DNA of 64,000 bases, from the NCBI RefSeq assembly GCF_011799805.1, contig NZ_WXUB01000002.1, positions 744,001 to 808,000 on the forward strand, read 5' to 3'. The notes below the pieces were generated by a model that saw only the letters and a list, made by a program, of their open reading frames with translations, ran no database searches and had not been told where the DNA came from. Numbering within the stretch: the first letter of the stretch is position 1; every line of letters begins with the position of its first letter. Origin of the DNA: Maribellus sediminis. GTDB lineage: Bacteria > Bacteroidota > Bacteroidia > Bacteroidales > Prolixibacteraceae. The position numbers and the translations under genes are program-made. Positions 1 through 8,300 of the stretch are shown here, in pieces.

Positions 1-1365
1 CATCGCTTCTTCGTAATTGGATAGCGCTTCAGAATACTCTTCTTTTTTGTAAGCTTTGTCGGCTTCGGCAATCAATCGATCAAAAGTCATCTGATTCAGG
101 ATATCCTGCATCACTTTTTTGGTGTCATCAATGCGTCGAGTTGCAGCCGGATCATTGGGCCGGTAACTCAAGGCATTTTCGAATGCCGTAAGCGCGCGAT
201 CGTAGAATTGTTTTGTAAACTGACGTTCGCCTTCGCGCATGGCATCGTCGTAATTTTTTTGTTTTTCCTGGTCCTCGCGCTGATTGGCCAGCAAACCGTT
301 TATTTCATTGATCTTGGTTTTCGGATACTCTGCATTTGGCTTAATTTCGAGGGCTTTCTGAAATTGCCCAAGCGCTTCGTTATACAAGAGTTCCTTTAGG
401 GCCTTGTCGCCATTGGCAACCAGGTTTTGGTACTCCTCGTCCTGCATTTTCTGTTTTTGCAGATTTGCAATTTTTTCGAGTTGCCCGTGTACATATTCAT
501 CAAAAGGCTTGATGGAAAGTGCGCGGTCGTACGACTGTTTTGCCTCGGAATATTTGGTTTGTGAAAATTGAAGATCACCGGCTGCCACCAGTTTATTGAA
601 ACGTTCGAGCATGGCTTTATCCAGTTCTTCGGCAGCCATAATCAATCCGAGTAAATCATTTATTTCGGCAATCCGGTCTTTGGGAAACTGCTCATCGGGA
701 AAAATCTTACTGGCCGCTTTAAAACCATCCAAAGCATCCAGAAATTGTTCATTGGCATATTCTTTACCCGCCACTTCCAGCAGGTCATTGTATTCTTTTC
801 GTAATTCAGCCAGCTCGGCACGCGTGAGTTTCGACATGTAATCGGCACGCTTATCAACCGTTTGTCCCTGCAAAATAGCCTGTTCAATCAGTTTCTGAAT
901 TTGAGCATCGTTGTAATACAGCTCCGAAACAAAATTATCGACACTGGGGCTGTAAAAAATCTTCAAAACAGTATTTTCAGAAAAAGACTTATCGATACCC
1001 GGAATTTCCTTGAAGAGATTGATGTTTACCGGAAAAGGGGGGAAACGGGGATCGGTGGCAAGCACTTCCTTCGGAACCGCAGCTTCAATTACAATCTTTT
1101 GCTGAAAATTGCCTTCACACTGAAAAATCAATTCCCAGTCGTGGTTGTAATTGAGTTCAACCTTGTACCGACCGTCAGCATCAACACCATAATTATCAAG
1201 ACGTTCGCCATCGCGATACATTTGAATGATGGCATTTTCAGGTGTGCCCTCTTCTACTGTAATTTTACCTTCAACCGCAAGTCCGTTACTGCGTTGTGCG
1301 AATGCAGGTTGGATTAAAAATAAGATTGATAAACCGACAAGTATCTTAATGTAAATAAGCTTCAT
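1..1365 (-). CDS. Exported TPR-repeat protein (3' end outside window)
   Basis: The frame is open from an ATG at 1363-1365 to the left edge, giving 455 codons without a stop, so the C-terminus is missing. The N-terminus is a clear signal peptide (MKLIYIKILVGLSILFLIQ, ending AFAQ). Residues ~25-110 look like a small beta-sandwich of the carboxypeptidase-regulatory type (motifs GKITVEEGTPENA, YKVELNYNHDW). From ~150 on, TPR-like helical pairs recur about every 35-70 residues (YANEQFLDALDGFKAASKI, YSEAKQSYDRALSIKP, YNEALGQFQKALEIKP, YDRALTAFENALSYRPND). This suggests a periplasmic scaffold or envelope-assembly protein. Substrate or partner is not visible, and no specific family beyond TPR is claimed. 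Confidence 0.8.
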   Translation of the reverse strand, partial: MKLIYIKILVGLSILFLIQPAFAQRSNGLAVEGKITVEEGTPENAIIQMYRDGERLDNYGVDADGRYKVELNYNHDWELIFQCEGNFQQKIVIEAAVPKEVLATDPRFPPFPVNINLFKEIPGIDKSFSENTVLKIFYSPSVDNFVSELYYNDAQIQKLIEQAILQGQTVDKRADYMSKLTRAELAELRKEYNDLLEVAGKEYANEQFLDALDGFKAASKIFPDEQFPKDRIAEINDLLGLIMAAEELDKAMLERFNKLVAAGDLQFSQTKYSEAKQSYDRALSIKPFDEYVHGQLEKIANLQKQKMQDEEYQNLVANGDKALKELLYNEALGQFQKALEIKPNAEYPKTKINEINGLLANQREDQEKQKNYDDAMREGERQFTKQFYDRALTAFENALSYRPNDPAATRRIDDTKKVMQDILNQMTFDRLIAEADKAYKKEEYSEALSNYEEAM

Positions 1366-1546
1366 ATAAACCCTTTAAATAAAATCAAACGAAAATAGAA
1401 AGATTTAATTATCCTGCTAAGCAAAATGTTTATTGAATTTAAAAGTTGCGTAAATTTTAGCAAATTGAAGGAATTGATTTTGCTTTTTTGACACATTTCA
1501 ATTCAAAAATAGTATTTTGTCGCTTCTTAAAAATTCTGGCCCATTT

Positions 1547-3016
1547 ATGACGACTAAAAAAGAAGCTCCTCTTCTGCTGGCATTGCTGCCAATCATCATT
1601 CTTATTGTTTTACTGACCTCAAATGTGTTGTTATTCGAAGACACTTTGTCGGGTGCTAACCAAATTGCGTTAATGCTTGCAGCGGCAGTGGCCGTATTAG
1701 TGGCCTATAAAATGGGATTTAAATGGGAAGCCATTAGTAAAAAGATTGTATCAACCATTGGGTCGGCAATGCCTTCTATTCTTATTCTTTTACTGATCGG
1801 ATCACTGGCTGGAACCTGGCTGATCAGTGGCGTTGTTCCGGCAATGATTTATTACGGTTTGGATATTATCAGTCCGAAAATGTTTTTGTTTACCGCCGTT
1901 GTGGTAAGTGCAATTGTAAGTGTGGCTACCGGAAGTTCGTGGTCGACGATTGCAACCATTGGCGTTGCTTTATTAGGAATTGGTAAAGCAATTGGAATAA
2001 ACGAAGCTGTTGTAGCCGGTGCGATTATCAGTGGTGCCTATTTTGGCGATAAAATGAGTCCGTTAAGCGACACCACTAACCTGGCGCCTGCCATGGCCGG
2101 AACTGACTTATTTACCCACATCCGATACATGGTTTACACAACCGTACCAACTTTAACACTCACGCTAATAATTTTTCTGGTGATTGGTTTTCGCTACGAT
2201 TTTTCAGCGGCCGCTATCGACGTGGAAAATGTAAAAACGGCTATTGAAGGTACTTTTAACACCAGTCCCTTACTGTTTCTGGTGCCGGTAATTTTGTTGA
2301 CCGTTATTATTCTGAAAGTTCCGCCACTGCCATCGCTTTTTATCGGCACAATTCTGGGTGGAGTTTTCGCCATTATTTTTCAGCCCGATGTGGTTCGTTC
2401 GATTGCCGGACATTTTGAAACTTACACCACGTCTTCGTATTATGCCGTTATGCAGGCCATGTTTGGCGACATCAGCCTAACCACTCCAGATGAAAACGTA
2501 AACGAACTATTGAGTACATCGGGAATGAGTGGCATGCTCGATACGGTTTGGCTGATTCTTTCGGCTATGGTTTTTGGCGGTGTAATGGAATCGGCCGGAT
2601 TGTTAAAACGAATTACACAACCGATTGTGAAATATGCACAGAGCACAGGTAATCTGGTGGCTTCAACCGTTGCAACCTGTTTGTTTTTCAATACCACTGC
2701 ATCCGACCAGTACATTGCCATTGTTGTTCCGGGAAGGATGTACCGCAAAACCTACCAGGATAAAGGCTTGAAACCCGAATTGCTAAGCCGGACCCTGGAA
2801 GACAGCGGAACCGTAACTTCGGTGCTTATTCCGTGGAATACCTGCGGCGCAACACAGTCAAGGGTTCTAGGTGTTGATACCTGGGCCTACGCACCTTATG
2901 CTTTCTTTAATATCATCAGTCCGTTTATGACCATGTTGTTTGCCTACCTAAACATCAAAATCAGACGATATGCTCCGGGTGAAAAGAAGGTGGACAATAA
3001 TGAAAAAGAAGATTAG
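1547..3016 (+). CDS. nhaC: Na+/H+ antiporter, NhaC family
   Basis: An integral inner-membrane protein of 489 residues with about 11-12 hydrophobic segments. It carries the NhaC-type signature GAYFGDKMSPLSDTTNLAPA (~165-184), a region holding charged residues important in this family, and a second conserved region around NTTASDQYIAIVVPGRMYR. Members exchange Na+ for H+, or malate/lactate in the related MleN proteins, so the exact substrate is inferred. The frame is open back to a TTG at 1517, but the ATG at 1547 directly precedes the polar lead and first helix and is preferred. It stands alone, followed by a strong hairpin terminator. Confidence 0.9.
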   Translation: MTTKKEAPLLLALLPIIILIVLLTSNVLLFEDTLSGANQIALMLAAAVAVLVAYKMGFKWEAISKKIVSTIGSAMPSILILLLIGSLAGTWLISGVVPAMIYYGLDIISPKMFLFTAVVVSAIVSVATGSSWSTIATIGVALLGIGKAIGINEAVVAGAIISGAYFGDKMSPLSDTTNLAPAMAGTDLFTHIRYMVYTTVPTLTLTLIIFLVIGFRYDFSAAAIDVENVKTAIEGTFNTSPLLFLVPVILLTVIILKVPPLPSLFIGTILGGVFAIIFQPDVVRSIAGHFETYTTSSYYAVMQAMFGDISLTTPDENVNELLSTSGMSGMLDTVWLILSAMVFGGVMESAGLLKRITQPIVKYAQSTGNLVASTVATCLFFNTTASDQYIAIVVPGRMYRKTYQDKGLKPELLSRTLEDSGTVTSVLIPWNTCGATQSRVLGVDTWAYAPYAFFNIISPFMTMLFAYLNIKIRRYAPGEKKVDNNEKED

Positions 3017-3091
3017 TGTTCAGTTATAATCAGTCGCAGTTTTCAGTCACAGTATCCAGTTTTCATTCGTCAACTTTAGTCACTGGGAATG

Positions 3092-3127
3092 AAGGGATGT
3101 CATCTTTTGGAAAGATGACATCCCTTT
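3092..3127 (+). terminator. Hairpin terminator after nhaC
   Basis: A perfect 16-base-pair stem (3092-3107 with 3111-3126) with a 3-base loop TGG, followed by a short T-rich stretch. It lies about 75 bases after the nhaC stop. Because the stem begins with AA and ends in TTT it could work for either strand. Confidence 0.7.
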
Positions 3128-3210
3128 AGTTTGTTTTCCAGCAGTTTTCAGTTGCGAGTCGTTACTAGTCATTTGGCATTAGAAAATTTCAGCTTTAAAG
3201 TTTTGATATG

Positions 3211-3300
3211 TTTTGCACCGCGGCTTTAGCCCGGTGGTTTGGAAAATTTCCGAAAGTAAGGCTTTAGCCTTTAACGGTTCAGATTAAAGTCTAAAGTAAC
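3211..3300. repeat. Intergenic repeat, CCGCGGCTTTAGCC type
   Basis: The stretch begins GCACCGCGGCTTTAGCCCGG and continues with further copies of the word GGCTTTAGCC and its complement-like neighbours (AAGTCTAAAG). A second, diverged copy starts at about 56643 (GAACCGCGGCTTTAGCCAGG). Both sit in gaps between unrelated genes. It probably belongs to a dispersed non-coding repeat family; only two copies are visible here. The rest of the gap 3017-3340 contains further short repeated words (CAGTTTTCAGT, TAGTCA) and no credible gene. Confidence 0.5.
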
Positions 3301-3340
3301 ATCTATTTTAAGCTCTAATCACCAATCCATCAACCGTCAA

Positions 3341-3362
3341 TATATTAACAATAGTTAATATA
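3341..3362. promoter_or_regulatory. Candidate XRE operator palindrome
   Basis: Two perfect 9-base arms, TATATTAAC and GTTAATATA, are separated by AATA. The site lies just upstream of the promoter of the AT-rich cassette whose last gene is an XRE regulator. XRE proteins usually bind such inverted repeats, so autoregulation is a reasonable inference; no binding is shown by the sequence alone. Confidence 0.5.
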
Positions 3363-3376
3363 TTTATCAACAAATA

Positions 3377-3407
3377 TTGCAATTTATCCCTTGAAGTATT
3401 ACATTTG
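3377..3407 (+). promoter_or_regulatory. Bacteroidota-type promoter, nearly leaderless
   Basis: A TACATTTG box (3400-3407) matches the TAnnTTTG -7 consensus, with TTG at 3377-3379 about 20 bases upstream as a partial -33 element. The start codon at 3412 lies only 5 bases after the -7 box, so transcription would start at or next to the ATG, giving a leaderless or almost leaderless mRNA. Confidence 0.45.
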
Positions 3408-3411
3408 AAGC

Positions 3412-4209
3412 ATGAGTTTTAAAATTGAACTTAAAGGAGTTAGTTTATTGGATAGGTTTGACAAAATTGTTTTCGCAGAAAAACAAACTAATATTAAAAG
3501 ATTAAGCAAGCTTTTTAAGTCAGCCAGTTCTCAAGAACGCAGATTTCAACAATCATTGGAACTTGATTCTGTTCTTGGACAAAAAATTCATTTTACAGAT
3601 GAAGAGATTCTAGCAGCTATAAAGAGGCAGGAAAAAAAAGATGATTTATCTAAAACATCCGTGGCAGGATTTAATTCTGCTATTTTGTTTAATGGCAATG
3701 CTGATATAGAATATACTAATAATGAGTATAACTCCTGGTATGAGGTTCTCAACAACTTAGAACCTGCCAAAATTGAAAATAATCCAAAAAGTTATTATTC
3801 ATTCTTAATAAAAGAAGCACAAGTATCTCAGAACTTTTCTTTTATTAACGCAATCCTTTGTATCATTTTCCCAACTTTTTTTCAGGATTGGTATTCAAAG
3901 GAAATTGAATCACATTATCTTTTAAGAAATTATGAGATTGAAATTCAAGAAGAAATATTGGCAGATTTGTATGTACGAAATGCAATAAAAGCCATTAGAA
4001 ATGATCTATCCACTACCTTTAAATTTCTACACCTAATATCAATCCAAACTCATTTAAAGGAAGTTTTATTTGAATATTTTGATATTGTTTTTTCTCTCAA
4101 AAAAGAGGTTGTTTTGATTTCAAAACATGTTATCAATTCTATTACAACATCTTTAATTACATACAATGACGAGAGAAGAAACATTAAATACATATCGGTT
4201 ACTTGTTGA
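3412..4209 (+). CDS. Unrecognised AT-rich cassette protein
   Basis: A 265-residue protein that I do not recognise. It starts MSFKIELKGVSLLDRFDKIV and is rich in Lys, Glu, Asn and Ile. The N-terminal ~90 residues look helical and charged, the middle holds a hydrophobic stretch at ~150-165 (INAILCIIFPTFFQDW), and the C-terminal third is again helical with several hydrophobic runs. No signal peptide or known catalytic motif is visible. Base composition is clearly more AT-rich than nhaC or the polymerase gene on either side, which suggests acquisition by transfer. It is the first gene of a tight three-gene unit and overlaps the next by 44 bases. It could be the effector of a regulator-controlled defence or toxin-like cassette, but this is a guess from layout only. 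Confidence 0.65.
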   Translation: MSFKIELKGVSLLDRFDKIVFAEKQTNIKRLSKLFKSASSQERRFQQSLELDSVLGQKIHFTDEEILAAIKRQEKKDDLSKTSVAGFNSAILFNGNADIEYTNNEYNSWYEVLNNLEPAKIENNPKSYYSFLIKEAQVSQNFSFINAILCIIFPTFFQDWYSKEIESHYLLRNYEIEIQEEILADLYVRNAIKAIRNDLSTTFKFLHLISIQTHLKEVLFEYFDIVFSLKKEVVLISKHVINSITTSLITYNDERRNIKYISVTC

Positions 4210-4378
4210 ACTTAAAATTGGAGATTCAGTACCGGAAATAAATAAAAAAGATTTAGACCGCTCTATCTTCTATCTGGAAGAAAGCCTTAAAAAGAGTGAT
4301 TTTAAAAAAGTAAAGTTAAATTCAGAAATACTTGGGACAATTGCCGCCATATTTAGGGCTTGGCTCTTCCCTCCTTAG
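4166..4378 (+). CDS. Small protein of the XRE cassette
   Basis: A 70-residue frame starting MTREETLNTYRLLVELKIGD. It overlaps the end of the preceding gene by 44 bases in another frame and ends 4 bases before the ATG of the XRE gene, as expected for translational coupling. The body is charged and probably helical (LDRSIFYLEESLKKS); the end is hydrophobic (ILGTIAAIFRAWLFPP), which could be an amphipathic or membrane-touching tail. No family is recognised. The tight spacing argues that it is a real gene, perhaps an inhibitor or partner of the 265-residue protein (inference). Confidence 0.55.
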   Translation: MTREETLNTYRLLVELKIGDSVPEINKKDLDRSIFYLEESLKKSDFKKVKLNSEILGTIAAIFRAWLFPP

Positions 4379-4382
4379 AATT

Positions 4383-4670
4383 ATGAAATTAGGATCAACC
4401 ATTAAGAGATTGAGAAAAGAAAAAAACATTAGACAAGTAGATTTTGCTAAACAATGTGGTATTTCTCAAACCTATCTATCTCAATTAGAAAACGATGACA
4501 GAAACCCCACTATTGACGTGTTGGAAAGAATAAGTAAGACTTTAGAAGTTCCTTATCCTGTATTATCTTTTCTTTCATTGACTGAAGACGATGTTTCCGA
4601 AGAAAAACGCGACATGTATCAGCGAATGCAAAAAGTTATGTTTGGTCTTGTCGAGGATGTCTTTCTTTAA
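4383..4670 (+). CDS. XRE-family transcriptional regulator
   Basis: A 95-residue protein starting MKLGSTIKRLRKEKNIRQ. Residues 4-60 form a classic HTH_3/Cro-CI domain (QVDFAKQCGISQTYLSQLEN, then RNPTIDVLERISKTLEVP). The ~35-residue tail (EDDVSEEKRDMYQRMQKVM) is helical and may mediate dimerisation. The frame is open to a TTG at 4332, but the ATG at 4383, 4 bases after the previous stop, fits operon structure and domain limits. It is the last gene of the AT-rich cassette and is the natural candidate to bind the palindrome at 3341-3362. Confidence 0.85.
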   Translation: MKLGSTIKRLRKEKNIRQVDFAKQCGISQTYLSQLENDDRNPTIDVLERISKTLEVPYPVLSFLSLTEDDVSEEKRDMYQRMQKVMFGLVEDVFL

Positions 4671-4772
4671 AAAGTATAAACTCAAATTGCTAATATCAAA
4701 TGGCAATGAAAAATTGGCTCAATTCCTCTTTAAAGCCTTAACATACAACTGTTTAGCATATCCTGGGGAATT

Positions 4773-4832
4773 CTCCTGCAAAACTATTGTTTTCTGGACT
4801 TTCAATCGTGTTGACACCTCTTCCATGTTTTA
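4773..4832 (-). pseudogene. Relic of a second dnaE2-like 3' end
   Basis: Read on the minus strand this stretch encodes MEEVSTRLKVQKTIVLQE, closely matching the C-terminus of the intact polymerase (MEEPSTRLKVPKTMALQE). By eye about 47 of 59 bases match 5003-5061. The match stops abruptly on both sides: rightward (upstream for the gene) it runs into unrelated sequence, and leftward the frame ends at a TGA near 4720. It is therefore a diverged fragment of the end of a similar gene, left beside the AT-rich cassette. The remainder of 4671-4990 shows only short repeated words (ATGACTAATGACCAGTGACT) and no gene. Confidence 0.6.
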
Positions 4833-4990
4833 AGCCTTTCAATCCAGGATCAATTATCAATTCACCGTGCTTAGAAACCGCAGCACCCGAAACCATCTGA
4901 ATCCTCCGGATTCATTCCCCCAATGAACGATGACTAATGACCAGTGACTAACAACTCATAGCTAATTCAAGCATTTCCGCATTAAAGTAT

Positions 4991-7984
4991 TTATGCCTTC
5001 CTTTCCTGTAAAGCCATGGTCTTCGGGACTTTCAAGCGCGTTGACGGCTCTTCCATATTTTCATTCGGCAGCCGGTACAACTCGCTGGCTTCGATGCTCA
5101 GAAAGCCAAATTCTTCCACCACTTCGCCATAAATGAGGTAACAACCACCGCCTTTAAAGGGGTATTTTGCAGCTACATTCGGAAACTGGACCGTATCAAT
5201 CCAATGCCCTTCAAAATCGATAAACACACCAAAACTCATGTGTGCGGCCTTGCTTGTTCGGGTGCGTTTTACATGCACCAGGCTGCCAACAATCGCTACT
5301 TTCTGCCCGATCAGTTTTGGAAGATCGGCAGCCACGGTCTGCGGCAATTTCAGATCCTCCAACAAACCAAAAGGCGAACGCGTAACCGGAAAACCCAAAA
5401 GTTCGATCTCGTCGTAGGCATCTTCCAGCGGGTGAAAATACAGGTCGGGTATCGAAAACTCTTTTACTTCCTGCTGAAACAGTGTGCGGTCGGGCGCTGT
5501 TTTTTTTGATTTCGACAAGATGAAATGCGCATTCCAGAGCAGCTCCTTTTTTGATTTTTGGGTGAAGTTGAAAGCTCCTGTACGGATTAAAATACTTACC
5601 TGTTCGAGCGAAATGGGCACGCGCCCCAGAAAATCCTGCAGGCTGCGGTAATAACCGCCACGATTACGCTCGTTGAGAACCGCATGAATGGTACTCGTCT
5701 CCAGGCTTTTCAGAAAACCCATCCCGAGGAAGATCACTTTCCCGCTGATCACGGTTTCCAGGTTGCTGCGGTTTACACAGGGCGGAAAGATCTTGCCGCC
5801 GTGCATCCGCGCTTCGTGCACGTACAACTCGGTGCGGTAAAACCCGCCGCCGTTGTTAATCGTGGCCACCAAATATTCGAGCGGATAGTAAGCTTTAATA
5901 AACAGCGCCTGGAAACTCTCCACCGCATACGATGCCGAGTGTCCTTTTGAAAAGGCGTAATTCGCAAAACTCTCGATCTGTGTCCACACACGTTCCACCA
6001 ATCCGTGATCATAACCTTTTTCAGCACAATTCGAAAAGAACTTGTCCTTTACCTTGCCAAATTCGTTGCGCTGCTTGAACTTCCACGACATCCCGCGTCG
6101 CAGAATGTCGGACTCAGCCAGCGTGAGCCCGGCAAACAGGTGCGCCACCTTTATCACATCTTCCTGGTACACCATCACGCCATAAGTTTCTTCCAGCAGT
6201 TTGTACAACTCGGGCGCTTCTTCTTTGGCTGCCACACAACGACTACGATCGCGGTAGCGCAGAATGTACTCGCGCATCATTCCGCTTTGTGCCACCCCCG
6301 GACGAATGATCGAACTGGCTGCCACCAGCCGCAAATAATCGTCGGCTTCGAGTTTGGTGAGCAGCATTCGCATAGCCGGCGATTCCACATAAAAACAACC
6401 AATCGTATTTCCTCGTTTCAGCAACTCCTTTATTTGCTGATCTTCTTTAAAAGTCTTCAGATCGTGAATATCGATCTCTTCTCCCCTGTTTTCGCGGACA
6501 ATGTGGATGGCATCCTCGATCTTGCTCAGTCCGCGCTGCCCCAGAATATCGAACTTGGCAAAACCAAGGTCTTCGGCTTCAAGCATGCTGAAATGTATCG
6601 TAGGGAAACCTTTGGGCGGCATAATGGTGGCAGTGTACGTACTGATCGGCTCTTCGGAAATAAGAATTCCACTGGAATGTACGCTCAAATGACTCGGAAA
6701 ACCGTGGATAAGTTTACTGTATTTCAGTACCAGCCGGCCAATATCATCCAAATTACGCGGGTCGCTCGTTGCCTGCAATTTTTCAATTTCGTGAGCGGGC
6801 AATCCAAAAACTTTCCCCAGTTCGCGAACCACCGATTTATACTGAAAGGTAATGTACGTTCCAACCAGCGCTGTATGATCCCAGCCATGCCGGTCGAAAA
6901 TGTAACGGGTGATGTGGTCCCGATCTCGGGAGGAAAAATCGATATCAAAATCGGGCGGACTGTTTCTGGCCGGATTGATAAATCGTTCGAAGTACAGGTC
7001 GAGTTCGAGCGGATCGACATCGGTGATCCGAAGCAGGTAAGCCACCATGCTGTTGGCACCACTTCCCCGCCCCACGTAGTAGCAGCCCTGACTGCGGGCA
7101 TATTCAACCAGGTTCCAGTTGATCAGAAAATAAGAGGCAAAATCCATTTGTTTGATGATCGCCAGTTCCTTCTCTATACGCTCCACCACTCTGGGCGAAG
7201 GCTCGCCAAAACGATAACGAATGCCCTCCCACGCCATTTTTCGAAGCAGGATAAAATCCTCGGCAGGCGAGTTCGTAAAGCACTTCTTGTTTTTCGACTG
7301 TTTAAAGGCAAATTCAATCGAGCAAGAGTCGATGATTTTCTGCGTATTTCGAATCAGTTGCGGAAAATCACGGAACTGCTCGTAAATATCCTGGCGAGGC
7401 CACATAATCTCGTCGGGGCTGGCTTCCTCGCTTTTTGGAAGACGGCTCAGCAGCGTGTTATTATCCATCGTTCGAAGCAAGCGATGTATATTAAAATCGC
7501 GTTTATTTCTGAAAGTAACCGCCTGCAACACCACCAGTTTTTCCTGGTAATTCCGCAAGTCGCCAAATACGCGGTTGATTTGCGAAGGCCGCACGCCAAC
7601 AAATTCATTTTCCGTTAAATCCTTTGGATGAACAGCACCCAGCGGGTAAACGAAATATGCATCAGCAATCTCGGGTGCACGATCCGGAATTTTGGCTTCG
7701 GAATGCAGGTGATAAGTCAGGTGTTCGTTCAGTGCCCGAAAACCACTGTTGTTGCGGGCAATCCCCACGTATTTTTGCTGCGCCCCGTTCCGGAAATCGA
7801 TACCGACCACCGGTCTGATGTCTTTCCCTTCGCAGCGACGAATAAAATCAATGGTTGCCGAAGTGTTGTTAATATCCGTCAATACAAGTTCACGATAGCC
7901 TTTATCAATGGCTTCCTGAATCAGCTCGTCGATAGAAATCGTTCCGAACTTATAACTGTAATATGTGTGGCAATTTAGTAACAT
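4991..7984 (-). CDS. dnaE2: Error-prone DNA polymerase III alpha-like (DnaE2/ImuC)
   Basis: A 997-residue C-family polymerase. The N-terminal ~200 residues form the PHP domain (MLLNCHTYYSYKFGTISIDE, then LVLTDINNTSATIDFIRRCE). The polymerase core follows with YYVGRGSGANSMVAYLL and the catalytic PDFDIDF motif, which supplies two of the metal-binding aspartates. Helix-hairpin-helix and OB-fold parts are near the C-terminus. The length is below that of replicative DnaE (~1160) and in the range of DnaE2/ImuC. Such enzymes perform damage-tolerant, mutagenic synthesis. It shares strand with dinB upstream and lies near a LexA-like repressor, supporting a damage-inducible role. The PHP metal ligands look only partly kept. 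It could instead be called an ordinary DnaE paralogue. Confidence 0.88.
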   Translation of the reverse strand: MLLNCHTYYSYKFGTISIDELIQEAIDKGYRELVLTDINNTSATIDFIRRCEGKDIRPVVGIDFRNGAQQKYVGIARNNSGFRALNEHLTYHLHSEAKIPDRAPEIADAYFVYPLGAVHPKDLTENEFVGVRPSQINRVFGDLRNYQEKLVVLQAVTFRNKRDFNIHRLLRTMDNNTLLSRLPKSEEASPDEIMWPRQDIYEQFRDFPQLIRNTQKIIDSCSIEFAFKQSKNKKCFTNSPAEDFILLRKMAWEGIRYRFGEPSPRVVERIEKELAIIKQMDFASYFLINWNLVEYARSQGCYYVGRGSGANSMVAYLLRITDVDPLELDLYFERFINPARNSPPDFDIDFSSRDRDHITRYIFDRHGWDHTALVGTYITFQYKSVVRELGKVFGLPAHEIEKLQATSDPRNLDDIGRLVLKYSKLIHGFPSHLSVHSSGILISEEPISTYTATIMPPKGFPTIHFSMLEAEDLGFAKFDILGQRGLSKIEDAIHIVRENRGEEIDIHDLKTFKEDQQIKELLKRGNTIGCFYVESPAMRMLLTKLEADDYLRLVAASSIIRPGVAQSGMMREYILRYRDRSRCVAAKEEAPELYKLLEETYGVMVYQEDVIKVAHLFAGLTLAESDILRRGMSWKFKQRNEFGKVKDKFFSNCAEKGYDHGLVERVWTQIESFANYAFSKGHSASYAVESFQALFIKAYYPLEYLVATINNGGGFYRTELYVHEARMHGGKIFPPCVNRSNLETVISGKVIFLGMGFLKSLETSTIHAVLNERNRGGYYRSLQDFLGRVPISLEQVSILIRTGAFNFTQKSKKELLWNAHFILSKSKKTAPDRTLFQQEVKEFSIPDLYFHPLEDAYDEIELLGFPVTRSPFGLLEDLKLPQTVAADLPKLIGQKVAIVGSLVHVKRTRTSKAAHMSFGVFIDFEGHWIDTVQFPNVAAKYPFKGGGCYLIYGEVVEEFGFLSIEASELYRLPNENMEEPSTRLKVPKTMALQERKA

Positions 7985-8300
7985 GAAAAATGCATAAATG
8001 CGTTAATGCGAGAATGCTTTAATATGAGTTGTGAGCTACGAGCCATGAGCTTCGAGCTGTTACTCACTGGCCATTAGTCATCGGTTCTTACTGAACACTG
8101 CGACTGCTCACTGAACACTTTTTTTCTTTCCTTCATCAATCCAAAATCCCCGTCCGACCAAGGGCATCCGGGCGGAGTTAATCAATATTCATCATTCTCA
8201 GTTCCCTCTCCGTCAGTCGACGGAGAACGAGGAACCTACTCTTTTTCCCCATCTTAAATCATAAATCGTTAATCTTCAATCAATATTCATCATTCAAACT
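7985..8300. other. Intergenic debris between dnaE2 and dinB
   Basis: A gap of 316 bases without a credible gene. It holds word repeats (GAGCTACGAGCCATGAGCTT, CACTGAACACT twice), a direct repeat ATCAATATTCATCATTC (about 8181 and 8279), and a small hairpin CTCCGTC-AGTC-GACGGAG near 8207. The same CCTCTCCGTCAG word recurs near 9615. Such material looks like remains of dispersed non-coding repeats. Confidence 0.5.

Noticed and set aside
862-1317. Open frame of 151 codons on the plus strand
   Set aside because: Antisense to the TPR-protein gene, which has a signal peptide and repeats in the other strand.
3016-3412. Repeated words (CAGTTTTCAGT, TAGTCA) as a possible CRISPR array
   Set aside because: The words are short, irregularly spaced and imperfect; there is no constant repeat-spacer pattern and no cas gene.
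6005-7618. Open frame of 537 codons on the plus strand
   Set aside because: It lies fully inside dnaE2 in antisense; the protein has no recognisable domain and odd composition, while the minus strand encodes a complete polymerase.
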